A stretch of DNA of 64,000 nucleotides from Pterobdella sp. o SKG-2022 (Eukaryota; Annelida; Clitellata; Hirudinida; Piscicolidae), in assembly GCA_964035795.1 (NCBI GenBank), contig OZ038323.1, positions 10,100,291-10,164,290 on the forward strand, written 5' to 3'. The position numbers were made by a program, and so were the translations under genes. The notes beneath the pieces were generated by a model. It was not told the origin of the DNA, searched no databases, and saw only the letters and a program-made list of their open reading frames with translations. Below, piece by piece: positions 32,511 to 43,957 of the stretch (its first letter is position 1; each line of letters starts with the position of its first letter).

Positions 32511-35500
32511 ATGAAAGCTTCTTATTCAAATATCGTGTCACTTTTTGTTTTTTTACTTTTTCTTAACGGTAAATTTTTATTTAAGCAACATGATAATCGA
32601 AAGAAAGTGCTCTTATATTAATTATTTTCACAACATGAGCTAAAATATCAAACCTCAAAACAACTATCATTATTTAAATTTAAAAAATTTAAATTTTAGA
32701 ACTGGAAAGCATTAAATGCGCTCATCGAAGAGACAAAAATTTTCAAGGTGTTTCCAGCCTTTTGTTGGAAAATTCTCAATCCGAAAAAAATGAATTTGAG
32801 AAAGAACTTTATGGAAATGATAATGTGAAAGATAATTCTTCTGCCACAGGTTTAGACAAAATTCAACCTGAACTTCTACCTACTACTCCTAAAACTTTTT
32901 CTTCGTCCAATTATGATACTTTAACTTGTGATTCTTTTTGTTTTTCTCTTTGGAAACTTGGGGATGATGAAATAAGGCTTCAAGGTAATAAAATAATATA
33001 TTATAATTTTGTAAACAATAAAATAAACTCAGTCATTATTACCAAATTTGATATCTAAATTTTATATAATTTTTCCTAACCTTAGGGTGTTGGGATGAGG
33101 GTGAAGATAGTAATAAGTGTGAGCAGACCAACTGCACTGCCCACTACCCTCCTACCTCCCCTAGGCTAAGAAACAACACCAGGTTTGTGTTGAATGACTA
33201 TGTACATTATGAAAAATCAATGTAAAGTTCAACTTAAAATTTTTTTATAAACCAACAATAATTATGAATGAATGAATACTATCTTTTCAATACATTAGAA
33301 AATTTCAATGTTTGGCTCAACATAAATAATAAAAACAATAAAATATTACCATCAATCAAAAGGTTTTGTTGCTGTTCAAGTGATGAATGCAACAATGTTG
33401 TGACCGATGCAGTCAACATTACTGCCTTTTATATTCAACAGCATCAGTTGTATCTCAACCAAGTCACTGCTGGTATATAGTTTTTTTGCTATCTTATCAT
33501 AATGATATGCTTTTTAACTAAAAATAATAAGTTTTAGCATTCACAACAATCTCTACAACACAACAGCTAGGGCAGGTCTGAACCTAACTCAAGTTATCCT
33601 CATCATCGTTTTCATTATCTTCTTAACCATCCTCCTTCTCATCCTCATATTCTTCTTCAGTCGATTCTTGAGACAAGGCATCAAAGACTGCATAGAGAAG
33701 GCTAACAAAGAGCAGCAGCAGCCATTTTTATTGCCATACTCGAGTGATAATAACAAGAACTCAAAAAACTTCAAGAACTCCAATGGTATTGTTAAGGGTG
33801 ATAATGCATTGAATTATCTGAGGCTGGGTGAATTGATATCCAGAGGAAGGTATGGGGATGTGTATATGGCTTACCTTAAAGATGTGAAGGTTATTATGTA
33901 TTTGTTATAAGTTGTTATAAAAAATAGTAATTTTTTAGAGACATCTTATGTATTGTATGTGAATTGAAAATAAAAAGTTATTCAAATAATATAAAAAATA
34001 GTAGTATATTATCATTGAAGAATTTTTTAAAATCTATTATTTTCAACAAAATTAAAAACCAAATTTCAATTAATATATACATTAAAACTATATCAGCTAT
34101 AAAAACCATCTAAATCAGGCTGCAGCTAAATGTTACCACACCAAGTACCTGGAATATTTTGAAAATGAAAAGACAGCTTTTGAATCGTTCCAGCCCTACC
34201 ATCCACACATTGTCCCATATCTGGGCTCTCTGGCCACTGATGAAATTTTTAAGGCTGGAGGTAACAGCTTCAGTTACTTCATCTTCACTGAGTACCAGTC
34301 TATGGGTTAGTGTGTTGTATGGGAGTTGTTGCTTGTTGAAACTGTATCTAGCTGCTTGTCTATCCATTTATCTGTCAATCTACCCATTCATCTTTTCATT
34401 CACCCACCTAGGTACATTAAAAGAGCATCTAAGCAAGCGTACCCTCACATGGAACTCCTTCTGCAGCCTCTCTCAATGCCTTTCTAGTGCTCTTGCTTAT
34501 TTGCATTCAGCTGTCTCCACCAAAGGTTGGCTAGGTAGATATCTAGATGAATAGATAGATAGATTTTTTGTGAAGCCGACCACAGAGCTAATTATGCGGT
34601 ATCTTTCCTATGTTCTTCTATAGGGGTTCACATTACGGAATTCTTCAAAGCTGCGATAAATTAACACATGTGAATACTATTACAATCGCTTAAGTGCCTG
34701 GAAGACACAAATATTTGAGAAAAAAAGCATAAATTATTTAACATTGTTATTTATTTATTGTTATTATTTATTTTTACCCAAAAACACGAAATTTTCATAA
34801 AACGATCTAGCCTTATCACTTTATAATGTGAGATAATACTTTTTATATTGGATGAATTTGTCTTTGTATTTTTTATATACTATTACAATTGCGTTTAACT
34901 TATCTTAAAACATTCTTTTTAAGCACCTATGTTGGAAACAAGGTCTGCTTCATATTACGTTTTTAGCATTCAAGTACCTCCTATACTAATACTGTTATTA
35001 TTATCATTACAACTAATACTTTCATAACCACTACTTATAACATAAAATTTTATTGTTTATATTGCTAAAAATATTATTAATAATACTTATAACAACTGCA
35101 GAGCACAAAAAGGTCTCATTGGCACACAGAGACATAAACCCTAGGAACATCTTGATGAAGTCAGCAACTTCGTGCTGCATAGCAGACTTTGGCTTCTCCA
35201 TCCACCAACCACACAAATCTGCTCACCCATCATCCACCACCCATGACTACGACCCATCTGCCATAAAACCATTGAGAAATAATGCTTTTTTTTCTGGCAT
35301 AGGATCTTTGAGCAATCATTTGTTCCATAAGCAGCAGTCTGATGAGGAAGTACCTGAAAATAAGAAAGCATCACTTGCTGATGTGAGTTGTGGTGGTGTT
35401 TGTGTGGTTTTGAGCTTTTTTAGATGGTTGTGAGATTGTTTGTTCATGTAATTTTGATGTTATTTGTATGGCTGATAATGATGGAAATAATGAAGATGAG

Positions 35501-36410
35501 GGTGAAAAAAATCACAGGTAGGAACCCTAAGGTACATGTCTCCAGAAGTATTAGAGGGGGCAGTCAACCTGATGGACCCCCGAGCCTCCCTCACCCAGGT
35601 CGACATGTATGCAGTGGGTATGGTGCTGTGGGAGATGGCGAACAGATGCTCCGATCTTTATGCTGGTATGTGGTGTGGGTTGTTGTTGAATGTGTAATGT
35701 AATCTGATATTTATGAAGCGCCTTTTCTTATAGATCAAAGCGCTTGTTTCAAATTCAATGCAGCACAAACACACTGTGGAACAGGTGCTAATTGTCGGCC
35801 CACCCGGGATTGAACCCGTTAACTAGATAATTAGTCTAATGCTTTACCTCTGAGCTATACGTGCCAACGTTGTGTGGTTAAGGGACGGTTTTGTTGTTGT
35901 GAGGGTTGTTTGTGTGTATGAGGATGTGTGCACCTTCTCTTAAGTGGAAAAACACAAAGAAGAAGAAAAAGATGTGTGTTTAGCGTTATCTGTTTGTTAA
36001 ACATCGTTATTAACTACTTTTATTGATTTTTTCGATATTTCCCAATCCGAACGTCTAAATGGTTATTTATTGAGTTAAGATTTGAACTGAGGTATAATGG
36101 ATTGAGCATCTAATTACAAAATAAATACATGATTTCATTGTTTTTTGCCATTTATCATTTCATTTGAAGTGTTTTCTGGCGTGATAATTTGAAAGCAGAG
36201 TTTTCCACTTGTTGCACTGAGGATGTTTTAATTAACGATGGGGGTTCTCATTGGGGTTAATGAGCTTTTTTATAATCTTTGTAGTTGTGAGTCGTTTTTG
36301 TTTAAATAATTTTTCTTTCCATCATTTTTTCTTTATTTTTTTTAAATTTTGAAATTATTTTCCATCTTAATTTTATTTAACATTTAATAATATTTATTAT
36401 TAACCTTATA

Positions 36411-36477
<67 letters not shown>

Positions 36478-37851
36478 ATGCTACAAACAATCAGACTTGA
36501 ATGACGTGTCGGAGTACAAGATGGTGTTCGAGGAGGAGCTTGGGAAAGCGGTGACTTTTGAGAGGATGCAGGTGAAAAATATAATTAATCAATTAATTAG
36601 TTAATCTATTTATTATAAAATTAACTGGTATTAATCTCATTTTAATGAGACAAAAGACATCAAATGATTGATAATAATAATAGGGAAAAAAAATGATAGT
36701 TGGTCATTTAATTTAATAATGTGCAGTTTACTGAGGTAATATAATCTACTACTAGGAATAAAATGTACCAATAATTAATAATCTAAACTTCCTTCACTAT
36801 CTGCTAGGTTTTTGTGGCAAAGAACAAGAGGAGGCCAATGTTTTCTGAGGCATGGATCAGAGATAACCAGGTTGCATGCTGTTCTGTGTGTTTTGTGGGG
36901 TGGTCTGTTCTAAGTTATTACTATTGATACTTCAAAGAAAATGAAATGCAATTTAAAAGATACATAACAAACATAATAATAAAAAAAAATATAACAAACT
37001 ATACATAAAACAAAAATTTTAAAAATTCGAAATATAAAATAAACTAAAAATAACAACAACGACAGGCTGCCAAAATGCTGCGCACGACGATGCTGGAGTG
37101 TTGGGATCATGATGCAGAGGCGAGGATCAGTGCTGTGTGTCTGCATCGCAGGTGTCTCACATGGCTCGATGAGTGGCACTGCAAGTTCAACGGTGGGCTG
37201 TGTGGTTGCTTTGGTTGTATTTAAAGGGGGGGGGGGATGTTGGTGTTTTTTGTGGGTTTTTGGAGGTTTTATTGTAATTATTTTGTTTGTTTATGATGGT
37301 TCTTAGAGGATTATGATGGTTTAGTTCTATACGTTTGGTGTATTAATATGTATGTGTGTGTGTTTTGATTAATATTATTAAAGGTGCTTTTACGCTCAAC
37401 TACCACCATCAACACAGACAAACCCATGTACAACTTGAAGAGTCACCTGAACAGAACGTCAGTGTCATACGGCACAGATGCCATATCGGGCAGTGAGCCC
37501 AGCACTTCCTCCTACCCTCATGGCACGTCGAACGAGAGATCAAAGGCTGTTATCAAAACTACGTTTGATTCATTCAAGCATTCGTTTAACAACAGTAGTA
37601 GTAATAATAATAACTCTTATAAGGGTGATAATTTAAGTTGTTTAGACGCAACCAGTGCTTCACCAAATGGTGACCTTTATTGTAGTGATGTTGTGTTGGC
37701 TCAGAAGGACCCTGGCAATAACAAGCATGTCTTTTACCCACCCTTCCACCAGTCCTCCCATGGTTACTCGTCATCATCAGCACCTGACACTAATTCTACC
37801 TCTTTTCCGCAGAGTGATCTATCAAAGAGTTCTGATAATATCAATAAATAA
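32511..37851 (+). CDS. BMPR2: BMP type II receptor-like serine/threonine kinase
   Basis: Transmembrane receptor that binds BMP ligands and phosphorylates type I receptors. Thirteen exons: 32511-32568, 32700-32984, 33086-33182, 33363-33472, 33567-33889, 34119-34305, 34412-34525, 35102-35382, 35518-35665, 36495-36571, 36808-36870, 37066-37192, 37418-37851; 767 aa. Order: signal peptide (exon 1), cysteine-rich ectodomain ending in [12 protein letters not shown], membrane helix ([20 protein letters not shown]), kinase with SRGRYGDVY glycine loop, AAAKCY lysine, [28 protein letters not shown] and [11 protein letters not shown], then a 144-residue Ser/Asn-rich tail. EGAVNL and QVDMYAVG point to BMPR2/wishful-thinking, not ACVR2. 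The activation segment is about 35-40 residues longer than in human, and the ectodomain has an extra acidic stretch. The first glycine of the loop is Ser. It is convergent with 39384-40997. Confidence 0.93.
35697..35872 (-). mobile_element. tRNA-derived SINE, copy 3 (in BMPR2 intron 9)
   Basis: Same head, body and tail as copy 1. The minus strand carries TAGCTCAGAGG, a TTAGACTAATTATCTA anticodon arm, GGTTCAATCCC, the CAGTGTGTTTGTGCTGCAT body and the AAGCGCTTTGATCTATAAG tail. Confidence 0.86.
36411..36477 (+). repeat. (CTAT)n tetranucleotide microsatellite
   Basis: About 16 uninterrupted CTAT units in BMPR2 intron 9, ending 17 bases before the exon 10 acceptor. Confidence 0.97.
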
Positions 37852-38351
37852 TATCGACATAAAAAACTGAGGCATTTAAACATAAATCTTGATAAAATCT
37901 ATTACTAAGCAACCAAAAAGTCACTAAAGGAGCTTCAAGTCCAAATATGGAGATATATAAAAAGTATTTGAAATGCCTCCCTAGGGAACCAACAAGCTAA
38001 AAATAATTATTTTATCAGTCAGCATTTCTCCTTTTTCTATTATGTCAGTAACTTTTCTCTATAATATTAATACTGAAAATAATAATATAAATCAAAAAAA
38101 TAAAAATAATAACAATAAAAATGAGTACAAGCCAACATAACAACACACTAATCAATAAAAAGCGGTTAATGCTTCTCAACTGGTAAAAAGCTCTTGATTA
38201 ACAGTTTGTAAACGGGTGCACACAATTCTTAGGAATATTCATGATATATTATACAATCCCCAATACGCTATTTATGCATAATTAAGTTGTGTGTATATAT
38301 CTATAAGATGTGTATATAATTCTGATGTAAACGTATACATAATCCTAAAAG

Positions 38352-38462
38352 GTGCGTAAAGACGTTGTCAAGGCTTTGAATAAATTTCCGCTTGAAAGTG
38401 ATATTTGCGTAGCAAACAATGATATCAAATGTCACGAGGTCAAGTTCTTATGCTCCTCGTAG
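38352..38462 (+). other. Candidate exon at inner edge of the left inverted-repeat arm
   Basis: After CCTAAAAG the frame reads VRKDVVKALNKFPLE and stays open to a stop at 38460, with coding-like composition. A mirrored frame follows the same acceptor-like sequence in the right arm (38614-38769, minus). No joining partner is proven. Confidence 0.25.
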
Positions 38463-38613
38463 GCCCCATTGTAAATGTCACGCAAGCATCCATGTGACTG
38501 ACACATCCATTGGCGATTTCTTTTTTTTGTTTTTGCCTACCCCTCCTTTTGACCCGATGAAGTTGTTAAATAATGATTTCCAACCGAGGATCGGTGCCTT
38601 TTTGTGTTTATTG

Positions 38614-38769
38614 TTAATGCTGGTTGATAATGTTACATTGCTGATCTATATTTTTAACATTGACAACTTTCAATTCAGCAAGACCGCCATCATTTTTATC
38701 CTTATCATTAGACAGGATTTCTCGGTTGGTATCATAGACATCTTTGCCATTGACAACGTCTTTACACAC
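38614..38769 (-). other. Mirrored candidate exon at inner edge of the right arm
   Basis: After an acceptor-like CCTAAAAG the frame starts VCKDVVNGKDVYDTNREI and is open for 51 codons, rich in Asn, Asp and Lys. It has no ATG. The first six residues match the left-arm frame; then the two diverge. Confidence 0.25.
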
Positions 38770-38820
38770 CTTTTAGGATTATGTATACGGTTACATTAGA
38801 ATTATATATACATCTTATAA

Positions 38821-39383
38821 ATATATATATTGGTTAGTGTGTTGTTATGTTGGCTTGTACTCATTTTTATTGTTATTATTTTTATTTTTTTGATTTATAT
38901 TATTATTTTCAGTATTAATATTATAGAGAAAAGTTACTGACATAATAGAAAAAGGAGAAATGCTGACTGATAAAATAATTATTTTTAGCTTGTTGGTTCC
39001 CTAGGGAGGCATTTCAAATACTTTTTATATATCTCCATATTTGGACTTGAAACTCGTTCAGTGACTTTTTGGTTGCTTAGTAATAGATTTTATCAAGATT
39101 TATATTTCAATGCCTCAGTTTTTTTCAATATTATTTATTGATATTTTCGGCGGGATCTTAAAGCTTGTGTTTGTATAGGTGTGTGTTTGTGTGTGTATTG
39201 ACACCTGATCATTTCATATGTATTTTTTTAAGCTTTAGTTGCTCATTGTTTTTGAAATTTATCAAAATATATCAAATATTAATAAATGCTTTTGGATCGA
39301 CCATCAGGCGAGTCAAATAAATTTTTAAAAATTGAGTCAAAAGTGGCTTCACATGCATTTTTAGACACAAGCACTTGATAGCT
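38821..39383. other. Right arm remainder and 3' flank of the membrane protein
   Basis: Mostly the right inverted-repeat arm (to 39145), then AT-rich DNA with a short GT-rich run near 39175-39200. No gene. Confidence 0.4.
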
Positions 39384-40997
39384 TCATTTATTCCTCATGA
39401 TAGCGTTAATGATAGCAAAAGCTGCGAAGGGTGTAACGAGATGGATGATGTTGAGGGTGTACTGACTGGGGGTCGAGAAGACTTGGTTGAGGGCATTGAG
39501 AGGGTTCAGTTGAATCATGTATTTGACGGCATCTGTGGGTGGAAGAGTAAGTGTTAATAAAAATAACAAAGAAAAAAATAATAGTGCTTTTGTTTTTTTT
39601 GGCATACTGAAATATATTTAGCTTTGCTGACTACAGTTAATAAACTAATTAAAGATACATGTAAAATCGTTTTATAAGGATTTTTTATTTAAAAAGTAAC
39701 ATTTTCACCATTTAAAAAATAACTTACTTTTATTCTTAATAATCACAGCTAATCATGTAGCATTAGGCGGAATTTCGTTTGGTCTTTTGACTTAAGCATG
39801 GTTTAAATTTGCATAAATATTTTATACTCAACGGACAAAATAATAAAGATTCTGAACGCCGAGCACAGCCTCTTTAGAATTTCAACGAAAAAATTAAAAA
39901 TTTAGTAAAAATACGTTATTTTACATTATTTTCGTCGTGCATTATTAAAATTTTATAAATTTTAAATTTGATTTAAGGGCTTTTTTCATGAATTTTTGTC
40001 CTTGAATTCATACTTGATCATTTTATGATGAAAAAAACTAATGATACTAATAAACATAATATTTAAAAATAAAATCAATAAAAATATTGAGATTGAACCA
40101 ACTATGTGATATAAATAGCAAAAATTAAAAAAAAGAATGGCAACTAACACAAATTCATGAGAATGTAGGAGGCGATTAAAGCAAGGAAAGTTCGAATGAA
40201 ACTGTGTTGAGAACAGAGTTTTTTCTTAACAAGAGCTTCAGTAATGAGACAACCAACCAGCTCCAAGGCGAGAACACATCCCACAAATGAACTTTCAACG
40301 CAGCTGTCGAAATAAGAAGCAGAAATGTTTTCAATTTTGGCAGGGTCGGAAGAGAGTATAGAAGGAATGAAAAAGACAAAAATTTTGCAGCATCGATAAA
40401 AAATGAATCCCAAAATGATGAAGACGATAATAATGGTAGGAAGTTGTAAGTAGTTTCTGCCTATGTATTCCATAGGGGTGATTTTACCCATTTCAGTGGC
40501 ATCTCCTATTGTTTCTATAAGCAACAGCAGCATGGCTATCATCATGAACTGCTTCAACTCACACACCTCCACCAACATGCCCATGAGAAACGACTCAGTG
40601 AACACTTGCAGTAGTGACACCATGTCGACCCAAAAGTACTTGTATGCCATCTGCTTGAAGCCTTTCTTCGCGCCCCCATCTCCTCCGTAGTCTGAGGAAT
40701 CAGCTACGCTGCGGTCACAATTGTTGTTACTGCTCTGATTGGAGAGTGTTTTTTTAGAACTTTTCTTGTAAGTGAAGGTGTAGTAGTTGTTATTGCAACT
40801 GCAGTTGAAAGGGTTATTGTATGTGGGCTTTGGAAATTCGGTGAAATAACCGGAAGAATTTGTGTTTTTGCTCGACAAGATATGAAGGCGGAAAAAGATA
40901 AAGGAGAAGACAGTGATGACGTAGACGACGATGATGTCATAAGTCTGATGCCATTTGTGGTCAGGGCTACCTGTTTCGTACCTCTCCTTCAAAAATG
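39384..40997 (-). CDS. Orphan multi-pass membrane protein (5' incomplete)
   Basis: Two exons on the minus strand, 40149-40997 and 39384-39532, join in phase 1 (TTG T|AT) to give about 331 residues. Six or seven hydrophobic helices are visible: DIIVVYVITVFSFIFF; then a soluble loop of about 75 residues rich in Asn/Ser/Lys with paired Cys; then helices around FWVDMVSLLQVFTESFL, FMMIAMLLLLIET, TIIIVFIILGFIFYRC, FVGCVLALELVGCLI, FIRTFLALIASYILM and LNIIHLVTPFAAFAII. The first exon begins in phase 1 after CACTCAG, so at least one upstream exon is missing. I do not recognise the family. Helix order and a W-V-D at the start of one helix faintly recall heliorhodopsin, but no retinal lysine is seen in the last helices, so I do not assign it. 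It is convergent with the BMPR2-like gene. Confidence 0.65.
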
Positions 40998-43867
40998 CTG
41001 AGTGGGTTGATGGTTTTTATGCAAAGCAGTGTTATGGAAATTTTTTACGTAGTAGTTAATAATAAAAATATTTAAACTCAAAAAATAAAAAAAATAAAAT
41101 TTTTTTCAGTATTATTATGGTTTTATTTCTCGCTTTTAAAATTTTTTAAAACACATATGCAGAGTGATTTAAATTTTCACTTTGTATGCAAATAATTTTT
41201 TTCGCTTTGAAAAAATTTTTATGAATCAACCTTTGCCTACCATATATGGAAGACATGTTGCTTTTTGACTTGGAATTGCTCTTATGAAAACTGAATAAGT
41301 CCTATAGATAAAAATTGGTTTATTGACCTTTCAAAATTTCTTGTAAGGTTTGATCTTATTTGTTTATGAGTCAAAGAATTCACTAACCAAAAGGCTTCAG
41401 TTTCTGTAGATTATTAAGCAAATCAACTTTGATAGATTTTGTTTATTTTAAACAAAAAAACATTTTCCCTTCAAATCGTCATGAATAAATTTTTTTGCAT
41501 AAAAATAATTCAATGGCATGACATATTAAATATTGATGCGAATCTATCTTTAGCTTTCTAGAAATTAATTAGCAAAAAAAACTCCGATAAAGTTTTTTTT
41601 ACTTTCAATATTTCCATAAAAACCATACTGTGAAAGCTTTTCCTTGGTAGATTGGCGAGAAGAAAAATAATAAAACGACAATAAATTTTCACTAAAAAGT
41701 CGGTGCACAACTTTCAATAAGAAGTGCCTTCTATCTTGTTTCCAATCCGCAGCTGCCAAAATGGCCGCTGAATATTAATTCATTTGAATAAAATGATGAT
41801 TTTAAATATTTATTTTGTAAAAGATAAAATAATTCCACTATTTTAAATAATAATAATAATATTTCTAGCACACTTTTTAATATAGGATTCGATATATTTA
41901 TCAAAGCATACTTTTTAAACATAATTATTTTTTTGCAATATTCCAAATAATTTTCGTCTTTATCAGTTTTTTGATTTAATGCTTCAAAATTATTCAAAAT
42001 AAATGAAATTTATTCAATTATAATTCAATTTTAGAATTTATTTTAGGCAATTTAAAACGTATTTTGGCAACAATTTTCTTGCTTTAACAACATCATAGCC
42101 TATTAACTTTCACAAGCCATGGAACGTGAGCTACCAAAATATCATCATCATTCTCATCCTCCTCATCATCATCCTCATCACCAGCATCATTATCATCACC
42201 ATTCTCATCTTCATCACCAGTATCATCATCCTCTTCTTCACCAGCATCATTATCATCCTTCATCATCAGCATCATCATCATCCTTCATCACCAGCATCAT
42301 AATCATTCTCATCATCTTTTTCGTTTTCCTCCTCTTTTTTTTACCCGATCTTTAATCACCATTTTATTCATATCCCTCTCTTTCCTTATGTTTGTGATTT
42401 TAATCTTTCCACAAACATCATTGTTCTCAAATTGTTTATTGCTCATTATTGTTCAAACACACCCAACACATTAGCACCAGCACACCTCTCCTCACAACCA
42501 TCCCGATCTCAACAAACACCCAGAAAACCCTTCTAACATCAACAATCTTTTAAGAATCACACCATAAACTTACTAATAAGTTCATTTACTATATTATTCC
42601 AAATAAATGCTTCAATTTTTGCATACCAAGTGCACGTACTGCTGGAGTTTGGGCTGTGTGTGTGGCTACTATGTGTTTGTGAGTTTTCGCCGAGTATTGA
42701 TTTTACAAAGCTCTTAGTTTCTTGTGATATTTCTAAAAATAACTTTGTATGCAGTTTCATTTTTACTTTATTTAGTTTATTTTTTGTTTTAACTTATATT
42801 TAATTGCTTGTAAGGTGCTTGCCTCACATACATAGAACTGCGACTCCGAGTTTTTAAATTTAAATACCACATTTTATAGCGCAAAACTGATATTTATTTA
42901 AAAAACAATTTATTAATTGGAAAATATATTTATTTATACTTATACTCTTCTGAGTAACGCATATAATCTTTTAAACACGGATCTTAAAGTGAACCAACAG
43001 GTCAAAAGTCATCAGCATCAACTTATTGACCCGGCATGGACTTCCATATTTACTTATCAACTTTATAGACAGCCATTAATGATAAAACACGTCTAAGCAG
43101 CGTGTATCGAGATTGATGACTTGTTTTACTAATTGATAAAAATGGAATCGATTAAAATGAATAAAAAATAAATATTAAAAATCTTCTATATATTTTTTTT
43201 TGTTAAATTCCCACCATTTTGGAATTTTTTTGAAGTTAAGCCGCAAAAACTTTAAAACGAAAAGCCAAAAGTGCATTCGCTTACCTACATTACCATCGTT
43301 TGCCTTGTATCAGTCGAAAGAAAAGATTGTAGAAAATCTATGAATGCATGACATCGTGACACATACAGCACATATGCAGTACATGCAAACACATCATACA
43401 AATCTTCAGCGTATATATGTAAGCCTGCTATCTGTTATAAGACTGCTATCTTTTACATTAATTCTTATTATTTTTAAAATAGGAAATTGAATTTTTGTTA
43501 TGAAAAAAATTGATTCTGAAGAACTTTACAAGTTTATGGGATAATCCTTGCACAAAGGTGAAGTTAGCTTTTATTCCTTGAAAAAAGCATTAGTTTTTAT
43601 TTCTATTTTATCGCCTATAATCTTATGCTTGCAAAAAGTAACAAAATTTCTTAGAAAATCTTTGTTTTCTTTCAGACTTCACCACTAGTTTTCACCAGGT
43701 TTTACAAACAAATCCATCAAACATACAGTACAAAACCACCCAACGAAATCCCAAACACCTCAACCAGCATCAGAACTCCATACAACAAAGCGACGTTACA
43801 AAACCCTCCCTTACACATCATAACAAAAGCCGAAATAAAATCCTCGATCCATTTCTGATCAATAACC
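40998..43867. other. Region between the membrane protein and the PKA RI candidate exon
   Basis: AT-rich. It should hold the missing first exon(s) and promoter of the minus-strand membrane gene. A frame at 41565-41759 (-), containing DWKQDRRHFLLKVVHRLF, and one at 42557-42760 (-), starting MKLHTKLFLEISQ, are possible exons. Neither could be joined with confidence. Confidence 0.35.
42138..42312 (+). repeat. (ATC/CTC)n interrupted microsatellite
   Basis: ATCATC, CTCATC and CATCACCAG blocks repeat over about 175 bp. It opens a His-rich frame on one strand and an Asp/Glu-rich frame on the other; both look like by-products of the repeat. Confidence 0.85.
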
Positions 43868-43957
43868 ATGGGCAATAAACTGAAAAAGCTTGCTAATGGC
43901 AACAACAACAGCCATAACAATGACGATGCTGGCTGTAACACAGACAAAACCCAAGAA
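43868..43957 (+). CDS. Candidate first coding exon of PKA RI (MGN start)
   Basis: An ATG in good context (AACCATGG) opens 30 codons starting MGNKLKKLANGNNNS and ending TDKTQE before a GT donor at 43958. It ends in phase 0, and the first certain PKA RI exon (47438) starts in phase 0. Met-Gly-Asn with following Lys fits N-myristoylation. It would replace the dimerisation/docking domain. Linkage over a 3.5-kb intron is inference; it may belong to another transcript. Confidence 0.4.

Larger units (their letters stand above)
37837..39145. repeat. Long imperfect inverted repeat at the BMPR2 3' end
   Basis: Left arm 37837-38155 plus 38302-38374; right arm 38746-38820 plus 38830-39145, in reverse order and complement. 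Shared blocks include AATATCAATAAATAATAT (includes the receptor stop codon), CCTCCCTAGGGAACC/GGTTCCCTAGGGAGG and GTATACATAATCCTAAAAGG. The left arm has an extra segment of about 145 bp (38156-38301). The arms differ at scattered positions, so this is an old duplication, not an assembly fold. The loop is about 370 bp. Confidence 0.88.

Noticed and set aside
38419..38799. Plus-strand ORF of 126 aa in the inverted-repeat loop
   Set aside because: Its C-terminal half is antisense to the Asn/Lys-rich mirrored frame at 38614-38769 and has no coding signature of its own.
42093..42355. His-rich (+) and Asp/Glu-rich (-) ORFs
   Set aside because: Both arise from the ATC/CTC repeat; no flanking coding signal.
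43717..43947. Hydrophobic minus-strand ORF of 76 aa
   Set aside because: It overlaps the MGN exon antisense; hydrophobic frames are expected opposite Asn/Lys/Asp-rich coding. It could not be spliced to the membrane gene in phase.
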